From the NCBI GenBank assembly GCA_002709385.1, contig PAQS01000040.1:1-64000 (forward strand): 64,000 nucleotides of DNA, in the 5' to 3' direction. The translations under genes were made by a program, and so were the position numbers. Below, piece after piece: positions 1 to 8,916 of this stretch (position 1 is the stretch's first letter; every line of letters starts with the position of its first letter). Under the pieces are notes generated by a model. The model saw only the letters and a list, made by a program, of their open reading frames with translations, did not search any database and had not been told where the DNA came from. The stretch is from Waddliaceae bacterium (GTDB lineage: Bacteria; Chlamydiota; Chlamydiia; Chlamydiales; GCA-2709385).

Positions 1-37
1 AAAAGTGAGGTGCTCTAACCAACTGAGCTAAAGACCC
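1..37 (-). tRNA. tRNA-Lys (UUU), 3' part cut by the window edge
   Basis: Read on the minus strand, positions 37 down to 1 give a 7-nt acceptor strand (GGGTCTT), TA, a D arm (GCTC, 9-nt loop, GAGC), a 5-nt anticodon stem strand (CCTCA), and loop bases C, T, then TTT as the anticodon. The window begins exactly after anticodon base 36, so the second half of the gene is missing. The anticodon TTT decodes Lys. It lies 7 bp downstream of tRNA-Glu on the same strand, so the two are probably co-transcribed. Confidence 0.85.
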
Positions 38-44
38 TGAGTAT

Positions 45-120
<76 letters not shown>

Positions 121-183
121 TCTGTAAATCTCGTGCCTAACGAAGTTCCTATATTACAGACTTATGCATTTAAGGCGCAAGAT

Positions 184-729
184 TTAAATCTCACAAACCT
201 CTTTTTCTTTTGCAGCACAGAGTTTGTCGGCTTCTTCACAAAATTTATTGGTAAGTTCTTGTATCTCTTTCTCGATACGGTTTAGCTGATCTTCTGCAAT
301 ATCGCCACTAGCTTTTTGCTTACGAGCTTGGTCGTTTGCATCTCTTCGAATGTTACGAATGCTTACTTTTGCTTCTTCGCCACGTTTTTTGCAGAGTTTA
401 ACCATGTCCTTACGAACACTTTCGTCCATAGCAGGAATATTGATACGGACAGCGTTTCCGTCCACAATCGGTTGGAAACCTAAGTTTGCTTTTTCAATGC
501 TTTTTCCGATGGCAGAAGCGTTATTTCCGTCGAAAGGACTAATTAGTAATTGACGAGCTTCAGGAACGGTAATGTTTGCAATGTCACGAAGTTTCATGTT
601 CGTGCCATAAACTTCAACCATGACAGAGTCTAGAAGACCTGGGTTTGCTCTACCTGTACGGATATTTTTAAGTTCTGCTTTGAAGTGTTCAATGGCTGCT
701 GCCATTTTAGTTTTAGCTTCTTTAGTCAT
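184..729 (-). CDS. frr: Ribosome recycling factor
   Basis: Splits the post-termination 70S complex together with EF-G. The 181-residue length is typical. The N-terminus carries the diagnostic stretch [20 protein letters not shown] (residues 14-33), and the second half has the conserved [12 protein letters not shown] segment followed by the long helices of domain I. The ATG lies 11 bp after the pyrH stop, so the two are co-transcribed. It is the last protein gene of the rpsB-tsf-pyrH-frr operon, the order also found in Chlamydia and many other bacteria. Confidence 0.97.
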   Translation of the reverse strand: MTKEAKTKMAAAIEHFKAELKNIRTGRANPGLLDSVMVEVYGTNMKLRDIANITVPEARQLLISPFDGNNASAIGKSIEKANLGFQPIVDGNAVRINIPAMDESVRKDMVKLCKKRGEEAKVSIRNIRRDANDQARKQKASGDIAEDQLNRIEKEIQELTNKFCEEADKLCAAKEKEVCEI

Positions 730-740
730 GTCGCTAATCC

Positions 741-1457
741 TTATGTTTCTTTTACTAATGTTCCGTTATTTAGGTGATTCAGTACGCTGACAATAGAAGG
801 GTTGTCGAAAATATTGAAAACGTAAATAGGAATTTTATTATCCATACACAAAGCGGTTGCTGTTGCGTCCATCACCCTAAGATTTTCAGCAAGAACCTGT
901 GAGTAGGTTATTTGCTCGTATTTTTTGGCATCTGAATGTGTGCGAGGGTCTTTATCGTACACACCATCGACAGTTGTAGCTTTTAGTAAAATATCAGCGC
1001 GAATTTCGCTTGCGCGTAGAGCACCTGCACTATCAGTCGTAAAATAAGGGTTTCCTGTCCCTCCAGAAAAAATGACAACTCGACCTTCTTCTAAAGAGCG
1101 ATTGACTTCATCTAGACGAAAAGTGTGAGCAACTCGAGGACATTCTAAGGCGGAATAAATGACAGCTTGAGCTCCTAATTTATTAAGAGTTTGCTCAAGA
1201 GCAATACTATTCATGATGGTTGCTAACATACCCATGTGATCAGCAGGTGTTTTATCTAAGCCGAGAGCCGCTCCTTGATTTCCGCGGAAAATATTGCCAG
1301 CACCAATCACTACACCTACTTGGATACCGTGGTCAATGAGTTCTTTAATACTATGAGAAATAGTGTGACAGGCTTCTTTGTTGATTCCATAGCCCTGGTT
1401 ACCCAGGAGAGATTCACCTGAAAGCTTTAGTAGAATACGTTTGTAAGGGAAATTCAT
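741..1457 (-). CDS. pyrH: Uridylate kinase (UMP kinase)
   Basis: Phosphorylates UMP to UDP in the cytoplasm. The protein has 238 residues, normal for the amino-acid-kinase-fold bacterial UMP kinase. Visible family signatures are [13 protein letters not shown] near residues 7-19, [11 protein letters not shown] for the glycine-rich nucleotide loop, the acceptor-site stretch [16 protein letters not shown], and [15 protein letters not shown] followed by VDGVYDKDP. Third gene of the rpsB-tsf-pyrH-frr run. The 75-bp spacer from tsf contains a strong hairpin that could tune read-through. Confidence 0.97.
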   Translation of the reverse strand: MNFPYKRILLKLSGESLLGNQGYGINKEACHTISHSIKELIDHGIQVGVVIGAGNIFRGNQGAALGLDKTPADHMGMLATIMNSIALEQTLNKLGAQAVIYSALECPRVAHTFRLDEVNRSLEEGRVVIFSGGTGNPYFTTDSAGALRASEIRADILLKATTVDGVYDKDPRTHSDAKKYEQITYSQVLAENLRVMDATATALCMDNKIPIYVFNIFDNPSIVSVLNHLNNGTLVKET

Positions 1458-1491
1458 GTTTACTCCAGTTTAATGTGTGTATGTTTAATAG

Positions 1492-1516
1492 AGGTCTTTG
1501 CCAGGCAAAGACCTCC
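1492..1516 (-). terminator. Hairpin between tsf and pyrH
   Basis: GAGGTCTTTG and CAAAGACCTC form a perfect 10-bp stem around CCAGG. On the minus strand it follows tsf and precedes pyrH. The sequence after it is AT-rich but has no clean U run, so it is more likely a partial terminator or mRNA-stability element within the operon than a full stop. Confidence 0.5.
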
Positions 1517-1532
1517 ATACACTTAAGGAGCT

Positions 1533-2387
1533 TTAAACCTGTCCTGCCGCCCAGCGAGTGAAGCCTTTGAGCTCTAAGGTTTTTCCAGTATCTTTTGCTT
1601 GTTTTTCTACAAGTTCAGCTACTGTAACATCTTCGTCTTGCACAAAAGGCTGACGCAAGAGGCAAATTCCATTGTAAAAAATATTAAGCTTAGCGTCGAT
1701 AATTTTGTCAACGTGCGCTGGTGGAGCTTTAGAAGCAACTTCACTAGCAGCTTCACGCTCTTTCTCAATAATTTCAGCTGGAATTTCTTCTGGCTTCATG
1801 AATTGAGGAGCCATTGCAGCTGCATGAATAGCAATAGAGCGTGCTAAAGCTTCTTCATCGTTTGCACCAGCAATCTCAACTGTAGAAACAATCTTTCCAC
1901 CTAAGTGAGAATAAACACCAAAGCTAGACTCTGCTGTTTTTGGAATAACCAAAATACGACGTACTTGAATATTCTCTCCAATAGTAGCTACCATTGAAGC
2001 ACGGTACTCTTCAATTGTTTGCTCTGGGTTTTTAGAGAGTTTTTGTTGCATGAACTCTTCTAAAGAACTTGGAGATGTAGATGCCACTTCTTCAGCGATA
2101 TCTTGTACAAAACTACGGAACTGCTCGTTTTTCACGACGAAATCAGTTTCAGCGCTTACTTCCACTAATGAAAGAGCTGTATTGCTTTCAGCTGAAGCAA
2201 TCATACCTTCATTTGCTTCGCGGCCTTCTTTCTTAGCTGCAGTAGCAATACCCTGCTTGTTTAAAGACTTAAGGGCTGCGTCGATGTCGCCATTAGCTTC
2301 TTCAAGCGCTCTTTTACACTTGGCCATACCCAAGCCAGTGCGCTCGCGAAGCTCTTTCACCATTGTTAAGCTAACTTTTTCTGCCAT
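1533..2387 (-). CDS. tsf: Elongation factor Ts
   Basis: Guanine-nucleotide exchange factor for EF-Tu. The protein has 284 residues. The N-terminal UBA-like domain is clear (VKELRERTGLGMAKCKRALE, residues 10-29), and the core contains the ETDFVVKN motif whose TDFV residues contact EF-Tu. The ATG is 5 bp after the rpsB stop, which shows translational coupling with rpsB. Confidence 0.97.
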   Translation of the reverse strand: MAEKVSLTMVKELRERTGLGMAKCKRALEEANGDIDAALKSLNKQGIATAAKKEGREANEGMIASAESNTALSLVEVSAETDFVVKNEQFRSFVQDIAEEVASTSPSSLEEFMQQKLSKNPEQTIEEYRASMVATIGENIQVRRILVIPKTAESSFGVYSHLGGKIVSTVEIAGANDEEALARSIAIHAAAMAPQFMKPEEIPAEIIEKEREAASEVASKAPPAHVDKIIDAKLNIFYNGICLLRQPFVQDEDVTVAELVEKQAKDTGKTLELKGFTRWAAGQV

Positions 2388-2392
2388 CGCTA

Positions 2393-3199
2393 TTAGTCCT
2401 CAGATGATCCTGTTGTTGAACGTTCGAGAATATCGGCTTCCTCTGCAACACTCTCGCTCTTAGCTGGGGCGTCTGTATCACCTTTAGCAAAGCTTACGTC
2501 TAGAGCGCTCTTTTCTTCCATAATAGCTGCAGTAAGGGTATGTAGGATGAGCTTGATACTCTTCAAGGCATCATCGTTACAAGCAATAACATGGTCAACT
2601 GGATCAGGATCACAGTTAGTATCAACTAAAGCCATTACTGGGATACCGAGTTTATTTGCTTCAGCTACTGCGATGTGCTCTTTGCTAGGATCAACGACAA
2701 TCAATAGACCTGGAGGCTTTCTCATGCCACGGATACCAGATAGATTGCGGTCTAGTTTAACTTGGTATTTAGCTAACTGTGAACGTTCTTTCTTAGTAAG
2801 ACCGTCACCGCCAGCAGCAATCTGCTTCTCAATGTATTCAAGTTTTTTCACAGACTGGCGAATAGTGGAAAGGTTTGTTAACATACCACCTAACCAACGT
2901 TCGCAAACATAAAACTCATCAGAATGCTCTGCACATTCACGAACTACGCCTTTAGCCTGCTTTTTTGTTCCTACAAAAAGAATAGACTGATGGTTTTTTA
3001 CCACCTGACGTACGATGTTCACACCTTCGCGAACTTGCTGTAGAGTTTTAGATAGATCGATAATGTAAATACCATTGCGAAGCTCAAAAACGAATCTCTT
3101 CATTTTTGGGTTCCAACGGTGTCTTTGGTGACCAAAGTGTGCACCAGCTTCAAGTAAATCTTTGACGCTAACTTCTGTACTATACTCTGTAGTATCCAA
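2393..3199 (-). CDS. rpsB: 30S ribosomal protein S2
   Basis: Small-subunit protein, 268 residues. Signatures are VSVKDLLEAGAHFGHQRHRW at the N-terminus and LLIVVDPSKEHIAVAEANKL plus VMALVDTNCDPDPVDHVI toward the C-terminus. The start codon is TTG at 3199. No ATG lies upstream in frame, and the next one falls after the conserved GAHFGHQ segment, so TTG must be used. A purine-rich stretch (AAGGGACAAGG) precedes it. First gene of the rpsB-tsf-pyrH-frr operon. The leader (3200-3332) contains two inverted repeats. The C-terminal tail after about residue 235 is acidic, Ser-rich and probably disordered. Confidence 0.97.
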   Translation of the reverse strand: MDTTEYSTEVSVKDLLEAGAHFGHQRHRWNPKMKRFVFELRNGIYIIDLSKTLQQVREGVNIVRQVVKNHQSILFVGTKKQAKGVVRECAEHSDEFYVCERWLGGMLTNLSTIRQSVKKLEYIEKQIAAGGDGLTKKERSQLAKYQVKLDRNLSGIRGMRKPPGLLIVVDPSKEHIAVAEANKLGIPVMALVDTNCDPDPVDHVIACNDDALKSIKLILHTLTAAIMEEKSALDVSFAKGDTDAPAKSESVAEEADILERSTTGSSED

Positions 3200-3228
3200 G
3201 CCTTGTCCCTTTCTTTTGACGACGGCAT

Positions 3229-3304
3229 TTCACAAGTAGTGAAATTTCGGTCTTGGTTAAAAATTAAGATATGTAATGTAGATCTTCCACCAGCTTTAAG
3301 ATCT
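3229..3304 (-). promoter_or_regulatory. rpsB leader with two inverted repeats
   Basis: Between tRNA-Gly and rpsB are two perfect short inverted repeats: ATTTCAC-AAGTA-GTGAAAT (3229-3247) and AGATCTT-11 nt-AAGATCT (3280-3304). Neither has a clean U run. The distal one may end the tRNA transcript. The one 30 bp from the TTG start could be an S2 feedback structure. The functions are guesses. Confidence 0.35.
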
Positions 3305-3332
3305 ATATGAAGTGATAAAAGAGGTGAAAAAA

Positions 3333-3403
3333 AGCGCCTGGTCAGAATCGAACTGACGCTAGTAGCTTGGAAGGCTACGGTTCTACCATTGAACTACAGG
3401 CGC
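3333..3403 (-). tRNA. tRNA-Gly (UCC)
   Basis: The reverse complement gives acceptor GCGCCTG pairing with CAGGCGC, an anticodon stem GTAGC/GCTAC with loop CTTCCAA (anticodon TCC), and a T arm around TTCGATT. CCA is not encoded. It lies just upstream of rpsB on the same strand. Confidence 0.95.
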
Positions 3404-3697
3404 GATGTGGAAGAACACCTTTTTAGCATATGTGGTACTTTGGGCGCAAGTGCTTTACAGTTTTTTTCGAGAATTATTTAAAAAAAGCACGATTAAAATA
3501 AAAACAAGAGTGTTTTTCGGAGGAGAAAACAGTGAAAATAGACTCTAAAGCAAAGAGAAGATAGCGATTAAAGAAAAAGCAAAAGGTTTTTTTTGTTTAA
3601 TTTGGCTTGTGTGGATGGGGGTTGAGAAATAGACTAGCTTTGTCTCTTTTGAGAAATTATGTAAGATTTTGAAAAATTTCTAACGTTGACCGTTGCT
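3404..3697. other. Intergenic gap at the chlamydial ompA position
   Basis: In Chlamydiaceae, ompA (the major outer membrane porin) sits between rpsB and the PBP2 gene. Here about 290 bp of AT-rich DNA holds no porin ORF on either strand. The only coding-like signal is a 10-codon plus-strand micro-ORF at 3532-3564 (GTG start, TAG stop), preceded by CGGAGGAGAAAACA, an excellent Shine-Dalgarno sequence. No terminator hairpin is evident. Confidence 0.6.
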
Positions 3698-6600
3698 ATG
3701 CCTGGAATAGATAAAGATACAATTAGTCCCAAGGTATCATGGGTGCTACATTTTATCTTCATAATGATGTGTCTTCTTGGTGTACGCTTATGGTATTTGT
3801 GTGTTGTACAGCATGAAGAGTATTTAAACCGTAGTAGACGTCCACAGCATCGTTCTGTACTTGAGTCTGCTAGACGCGGTAGTATTCGAGACCGCTTCAA
3901 TATTCCCTTTGCAATCAATACAATTCAATACAACGCGGCTATTTACTATGCAGATATTCAAGCAATCAATCGTTCAGCATGGCGTATCAACGAGAAAGGC
4001 GAAAAAGAACTTTATCGACCAAGAGAAGAATATATCCAATCTTTGTCACAAAAACTTTCTGAGTTGTTGAATATTGATGTAAAAAGAGCAGAAGATTTGA
4101 TTCTTAAAGCAGCGCTCTTTCAAAATCGTCCTTTTGTAGTTAAAGAAGATATTTCAGAAGAATCTTATTATAGAGTTCTGGCCTTAGAAAAAGACTGGCC
4201 CGGTATACGGGCCGAAAGGGTTCCTCGGAGATTTTATCCGCATGGTGAGACGGCAGGAAGCTTATTGGGTTATCTGGGGGCTATAAACCGCGAAGAATAT
4301 CTAGATATTCGTGGAGAAATACAAGAACTTAAGCGTTTTTTAGAGGAGAGTTCGCAAGGAATTCCAGTGTTATTTCCCGAAGGGATCAATTCAGAGGCTG
4401 AAGTTCGTTTGCGCTTAGAGGAATTAGAAGAGCGAGCATATGGAATTAATGATAGAATCGGCAAATCAGGCATAGAATCTTTTTTTGAAGAAAAACTGAG
4501 AGGATTTAGAGGCAGCCGTTTTTATCAAACAGATTCTAGAAGCCAGGTAATGAGAGAGTTACCTGGCTCAAAAGAGCCTGTTCCAGGTGAGCGTGTTGTC
4601 ATGAGTTTATCGGCAGAGCTGCAAGCTTTTTGTGAAGAGTTACTCGTTCAAAGCGAGACAATGCGTGATGCAAGAAACGGCGCATATGATAGACAAACTC
4701 GAACCTATCGTAATTTGAAGACTCCTTGGATCAAAGGTGGAGCTATTGTTGCTATGGACCCCAATAGTGGGGAAATTTTAGCTTTGGCAAGTCACCCTTC
4801 ATACGACCCTAACGACTTTACCAGTGTAGGAGATATAGAAGAAGAAAGAGCGAGAAGGGAGCGTGTTCTTAAGTGGTTTGAGGTTGAAGATTATATTGGT
4901 CATATGTGGGATCAAAAAGTTCCTTTAGAGCGCAAGCGTTTCTCTGTGAGTACTGGTAAGTACTATATAGAACAGAAGTGGATTGATTGGAAAAATTATT
5001 TAGAATTTATCCTTCCAGGAGATAATCCTATCCATCAGACTTTTCACCACTTATCTAACCTTTCACATCTTATTCGTTTACAAAAGGCAGTACAGTCTCT
5101 TTTTGCAATAGCGAAGACAGAAAATTTAAGAGCTCTACTAAATGCTATCTACGATGATTCAAATCATGAGCAGTTAAGGAACGAATTATCACAATTAGAA
5201 AGACAGCTTATAGCTGACCGTTTAGAAAAAAATACGGCGGATGTATTGCGTTGGAAAAAGGTTCTTGATTCTTACTTAGATAATCTTTCGAAAAACTATG
5301 ACAAGATGCTGCTGATTGATTTAACACGGCTTCTTGTCTGTGCTGAGTCTGTAAGTCCAAATTTAGAAGAGTGTATTTCAGAATATACTTTTTCGGAATT
5401 ACGAGAGCATGCTGCTGGCGTAGCACAATTAGAGCTATTAGTTTATCGGAAAGTAAGAGAGCAATTCCATATAGGAGAGTTTGCTCGTTGGCGTGAAGAA
5501 TATCAAACGGAATTTTTGCGAGAAAAACGTAGAGAAGAGGAAGAATTATCTCGTTACCAAAAGCCTTATATAGATCATTTAGATAAAGAGGAAGAAAGGC
5601 AGTTTGCTGATTTATGGGAGAGCTCTAAGGCTTTATTTATTTTAGAGCTTTTACAAGGAAATTTGAGTCATGATCTCCAAAGTACAATGACTCAAGAGTA
5701 TAGTAGCTGTTTATCTCAGCTTTCTGAAGAATTAGAGCAGAATACTCAAATAAAAAGTCGTTCATTTTCATCTTTAAGAAAGGCGATATTTTCTTTACCT
5801 ATGGATCTTAGACTGGATTATCTCAATATTCTGAGACCATTTTCTTCTTTGAATAAACCTCTTTGGGGATCATATAAAGGAATAAAAGAAGAAGAAGGAG
5901 TTCAACTTGAAAAGCACTTAGCTGGAGCTTTTTATCCTTTATATGGATTCTCTTATGCACGCTCTTATGCTTATCGACAGGCTGCTGTACAGGGATCAAT
6001 TTTTAAATTAGTCACAGCCTATGAAGCTCTCACTCAAAAATATGAGGAGCTAATAAGTGAAAACTTGCCTGTTACCGATTTAAATCCACTAACGATTATT
6101 GATCGAGTAGAAAAAATAGGAGGAAGAAACGGAAAGTGGTTTGTGGGTACAACCATGGATGGTAAAGCGATTCCTCAGTTCTATAAAGGTGGACGTATTC
6201 CTCGAACTCTTGAGCGTAGATTAGGAGAAGTCGGATTTGAACGAGCGTTCGTAAAATCAAGCAATACTTACTTCGCTTTATTGGCGGGAGATTATATTTC
6301 TTCGCCTAGTGACCTTCTTCGTGCTGCTAAAGAATTTTCTTTTGGATCAAGAACAGGGATTCAGCTTCCTGGGGAGTACCCTGGTGTTTTACCTCATGAT
6401 TTAGAATCTAATCGATCAGGATTATACGCTTTTTCTATAGGGCAGCACTCCTTTACTGCAACCCCTTTACAATCAGCTGTTATGCTATCCACTATAGCGA
6501 ATGGAGGAAAAGTATTAGAGCCAAAAATTGTTCGCTGTACTGTGGGAGCAAAACCGTCTCAAAGAGCTGATGAGTTATTGGATAGATCTAATTATGCTTA

Positions 6601-7132
6601 TGAAAGTTCATTGAAAAATCTTGGTATTAATTTGCCTATGTTTACTGAAGCTGATGAACGTTTGAATAAACAAGGAATGAGTGGGTTTGAAGCGCAAGTT
6701 AGAAAAGATTTGTCAATTCCCACAGAAGTCCGTTCAACCTTGCTCAATGCCATGCATGCCACGGTAGAGAAAATACAAAGTGGGGGAATGTGGACTTTAA
6801 GCAAGCATTTTAAACACTATCCTGATGCTTTAGAAGACTTTAAAAAACTTCGAGGACAACTTGTGGGCAAAACAAGTACTTCAGAAGTTGTAGAACAAGT
6901 AGATCTTGATAGTTACTATGGAGTAAATATGTACCGTCATATTTGGTTTGGAGGGATTGCTTTTGAGCCAATCAGTTCTCGCTCTACAGATCCGAATATT
7001 CGTTACTCTAAGCCGGAACTTGTTGTTGTTGTATATCTTAAATTTGGAGGGTATGGACAGGAAGCTGCACCACTCGCTGCTCAAGTAGTGCAGAAATGGA
7101 GGGAAATCCAAGAAAAACAAAAAGAAAGTTAA
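3698..7132 (+). CDS. pbp2: Penicillin-binding protein 2 with large internal insertion
   Basis: Monofunctional (class B) peptidoglycan transpeptidase, homologous by content and position to chlamydial PBP2 (CT682). One N-terminal membrane helix (about residues 10-36) is followed by the PBP dimerisation region and a transpeptidase domain with SxxK at Ser767-Lys770 (GSIFK), SxN at 854-856 (SSN) and KTS at 1058-1060 in place of the usual KTG. Normal PBP2 proteins have about 630 residues; this one has 1144. Roughly 350 charged, helix-forming residues separate AIVAMDPNSGEILALASHP (from 348) from the SxxK motif, where about 60 are usual. ATG 3698 is chosen; an in-frame TTG at 3686 is possible, and neither has a good ribosome-binding site. 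Confidence 0.9.
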   Translation: MPGIDKDTISPKVSWVLHFIFIMMCLLGVRLWYLCVVQHEEYLNRSRRPQHRSVLESARRGSIRDRFNIPFAINTIQYNAAIYYADIQAINRSAWRINEKGEKELYRPREEYIQSLSQKLSELLNIDVKRAEDLILKAALFQNRPFVVKEDISEESYYRVLALEKDWPGIRAERVPRRFYPHGETAGSLLGYLGAINREEYLDIRGEIQELKRFLEESSQGIPVLFPEGINSEAEVRLRLEELEERAYGINDRIGKSGIESFFEEKLRGFRGSRFYQTDSRSQVMRELPGSKEPVPGERVVMSLSAELQAFCEELLVQSETMRDARNGAYDRQTRTYRNLKTPWIKGGAIVAMDPNSGEILALASHPSYDPNDFTSVGDIEEERARRERVLKWFEVEDYIGHMWDQKVPLERKRFSVSTGKYYIEQKWIDWKNYLEFILPGDNPIHQTFHHLSNLSHLIRLQKAVQSLFAIAKTENLRALLNAIYDDSNHEQLRNELSQLERQLIADRLEKNTADVLRWKKVLDSYLDNLSKNYDKMLLIDLTRLLVCAESVSPNLEECISEYTFSELREHAAGVAQLELLVYRKVREQFHIGEFARWREEYQTEFLREKRREEEELSRYQKPYIDHLDKEEERQFADLWESSKALFILELLQGNLSHDLQSTMTQEYSSCLSQLSEELEQNTQIKSRSFSSLRKAIFSLPMDLRLDYLNILRPFSSLNKPLWGSYKGIKEEEGVQLEKHLAGAFYPLYGFSYARSYAYRQAAVQGSIFKLVTAYEALTQKYEELISENLPVTDLNPLTIIDRVEKIGGRNGKWFVGTTMDGKAIPQFYKGGRIPRTLERRLGEVGFERAFVKSSNTYFALLAGDYISSPSDLLRAAKEFSFGSRTGIQLPGEYPGVLPHDLESNRSGLYAFSIGQHSFTATPLQSAVMLSTIANGGKVLEPKIVRCTVGAKPSQRADELLDRSNYAYESSLKNLGINLPMFTEADERLNKQGMSGFEAQVRKDLSIPTEVRSTLLNAMHATVEKIQSGGMWTLSKHFKHYPDALEDFKKLRGQLVGKTSTSEVVEQVDLDSYYGVNMYRHIWFGGIAFEPISSRSTDPNIRYSKPELVVVVYLKFGGYGQEAAPLAAQVVQKWREIQEKQKES

Positions 7133-7218
7133 GTGGTAAATTCCAACAACTTTTGTATTTCACAGCACGTCTATTCAAAAGCATAAATTTAAGTTTTTGA
7201 TTTTTAATGAAATAAAAC

Positions 7219-7234
7219 TGGCATCGTCTTTGCA
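7219..7234 (+). promoter_or_regulatory. Sigma-54 (-24/-12) promoter of the TPR gene
   Basis: The sequence TGGCATCGTCTTTGCA has GG at 7220-7221 and GC at 7232-7233 with exactly 10 bp between, matching the RpoN consensus TGGCACG-N4-TTGCW. It lies 46 bp upstream of the TPR start codon. A sigma-54 promoter upstream of the C. trachomatis orthologue CT683 was, as I recall, among the first mapped in Chlamydia. Confidence 0.85.
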
Positions 7235-7279
7235 CATAGGCTCTCAGAAACATAGTTAAGACTTGAAGAGAGGCGCGAT

Positions 7280-8266
7280 ATGGTCAAACAAGACGGAGAA
7301 TATCGAGATGATGTGGCACTAGAGTATTTTCAATCAGGGGTGAGTAAATACTTAAATGGATTGAAAGACGATGCACGAGACGATTTTTTTAAAGTGTTGG
7401 AATATGATCCAGGAATGGTTTTGGCTTATTGCTATCTGAGTACCATATATACAGATTTAGGGGAGCCAGAGGCTGGTGTCGAATTCTGTGTGCGCGGTTT
7501 GCAGCAAGAACGTGACAATACGTTTTTGCATTACTGTATGGGTGTTGCTTTAGACCGCATGGGAAGGCCTGGTGAAGCGATAAGGTTTTATCTTAGTTAT
7601 CATAGAGAATATCCAGAAGATCAAGAATGTTTGTTTAATATTGCTTGTGCTTATGACATGATAGGAAGTAAAGATGATGCGATTAGATATTATGAAATGA
7701 CATTATCTTTTCAGCCAGAGCATAACGGAGCTCTTTTTAATCTTGCTTTAATTTTTTCAGAAAAAGCTCAGGTTGATACGGCAATTGGATACTTAAAACG
7801 AATTATTGATGCTGATTCTGGATTTTGGAAAGCTTGGGTAAAGTTAGGGATTTCTTATTCTCAGTGTGGGCGCACTCTAGATGCTGTGGACGCTTATCAA
7901 CAAGCTTTAAGTTTGCAACCAATGCTTACAGATATTCGTTTTAATTTAGGTGTTTGTTACCGCATTTTGAATCGTTTTGAAAAAGCGAAAGAATGCTTTA
8001 AGCAGGTTTTGATTGAATCTCCTAATGATATTCAGGCTTCTTTTAATCTTGGCCTTTGTCATATGGAATTGCATAATGTGGAAAAAGCAAAAGAACAACT
8101 TCAAGCGGTCATTAATATGCAATTAGATCACGAAGAAGCTCACTTCCGCTTAGGTACGCTTTATTATATGGAAGGTGAAGAGAACAAAGCTAAAGCTGAG
8201 TTATCTTACCTTCAACAAATAGATTCACATTTTGCTGAATACCTTCAAGGTCTCATGCTTGAGTAG
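7280..8266 (+). CDS. TPR-repeat protein (CT683-like)
   Basis: The 328 residues are almost entirely tetratricopeptide repeats. About eight to nine 34-residue units can be counted, with typical W/LG/Y/A/F/A/P spacing such as AWVKLGISYSQCGRTLDAVD and DIRFNLGVCYRILNRFEKA. There is no signal peptide or membrane segment, so it is a cytoplasmic protein-protein scaffold or chaperone-like protein. ATG 7280 follows GAGAGG. Expression is probably from the sigma-54 promoter at 7219-7234. Its place between PBP2 and the suf genes matches CT683 of C. trachomatis. TPR proteins serve as T3SS chaperones in chlamydiae, but nothing here proves that role. Confidence 0.85.
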   Translation: MVKQDGEYRDDVALEYFQSGVSKYLNGLKDDARDDFFKVLEYDPGMVLAYCYLSTIYTDLGEPEAGVEFCVRGLQQERDNTFLHYCMGVALDRMGRPGEAIRFYLSYHREYPEDQECLFNIACAYDMIGSKDDAIRYYEMTLSFQPEHNGALFNLALIFSEKAQVDTAIGYLKRIIDADSGFWKAWVKLGISYSQCGRTLDAVDAYQQALSLQPMLTDIRFNLGVCYRILNRFEKAKECFKQVLIESPNDIQASFNLGLCHMELHNVEKAKEQLQAVINMQLDHEEAHFRLGTLYYMEGEENKAKAELSYLQQIDSHFAEYLQGLMLE

Positions 8267-8289
8267 GGAGTGTGAGTTGGACAAAAATA

Positions 8290-8916
8290 TTATCTAACAG
8301 CACTAGGAATTAAAAGTTTTTGTCCAATTTCAACCCTATTTGGTCCGCGTGGAAGCTCTTTCATATTGAATCGATAGATAGCAATCCACGCTGTATGTGT
8401 TCCGTAATAATTTTTTGATATTTTTTGAAGAGTATCTCCTTTCAGGACTTCATGAGTCGTAAAACCTGAACGAGTAAGTGTGTTTTGGGTTTCTTCTTCG
8501 TAGTGTTTGTTAGCTACTAACAGTCGAAGGTCTACATTTTGTGCTTCTAGTTGAGCAAATTGTTCTCCTAGATTTGCTAAAGAAGCTGTTTTTTCTTTTG
8601 TAGAGTGTAAAAGGCTGTCTAACTGATAATCTTGTAAAGTAAGCGTATTGTGTATTCTTGCCTGATATTGCTCGTAAGTTTCGTTGGGAAATGGTTTGTA
8701 GTCGGATACATCAATTAAACGTGGATCTCTTTGGGTGTAAACATCGCCGTGCTCTTTAAGCAGAGCTAGATCTAATGGTTCTTCCTGATGAATTTTTTCT
8801 CCATGTACGGATGTATAAGTTGTTGATTTACAAGAGAGTAAACTTATGCTTAGAGCAAGAAATAAAATGAATTTATATAGTGATTTTATTGTAGATGCGG
8901 AGGAAGTTTGGCACAT
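8290..8916 (-). CDS. LysM-domain lipoprotein
   Basis: The 208-residue protein has a lipoprotein signal peptide: a hydrophobic core at about residues 13-27 ending in the lipobox LLSC, Cys29. A helical middle region with coiled-coil character (about 85-140) precedes a single C-terminal LysM domain of about 50 residues (HEVLKGDTLQKISKNYYGT to IGQKLLIP). LysM binds N-acetylglucosamine-containing glycans, so an envelope protein that touches peptidoglycan or its septal remnant is likely. There is no catalytic M23 domain, so it is not a complete NlpD. Convergent with the TPR gene (23 bp) and divergent from sufB. Confidence 0.8.
   Translation of the reverse strand: MCQTSSASTIKSLYKFILFLALSISLLSCKSTTYTSVHGEKIHQEEPLDLALLKEHGDVYTQRDPRLIDVSDYKPFPNETYEQYQARIHNTLTLQDYQLDSLLHSTKEKTASLANLGEQFAQLEAQNVDLRLLVANKHYEEETQNTLTRSGFTTHEVLKGDTLQKISKNYYGTHTAWIAIYRFNMKELPRGPNRVEIGQKLLIPSAVR

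Noticed and set aside
3634-3918. Minus-strand 94-codon frame over the PBP2 start
   Set aside because: Overlaps a well-supported gene on the other strand; no family or ribosome-binding site.
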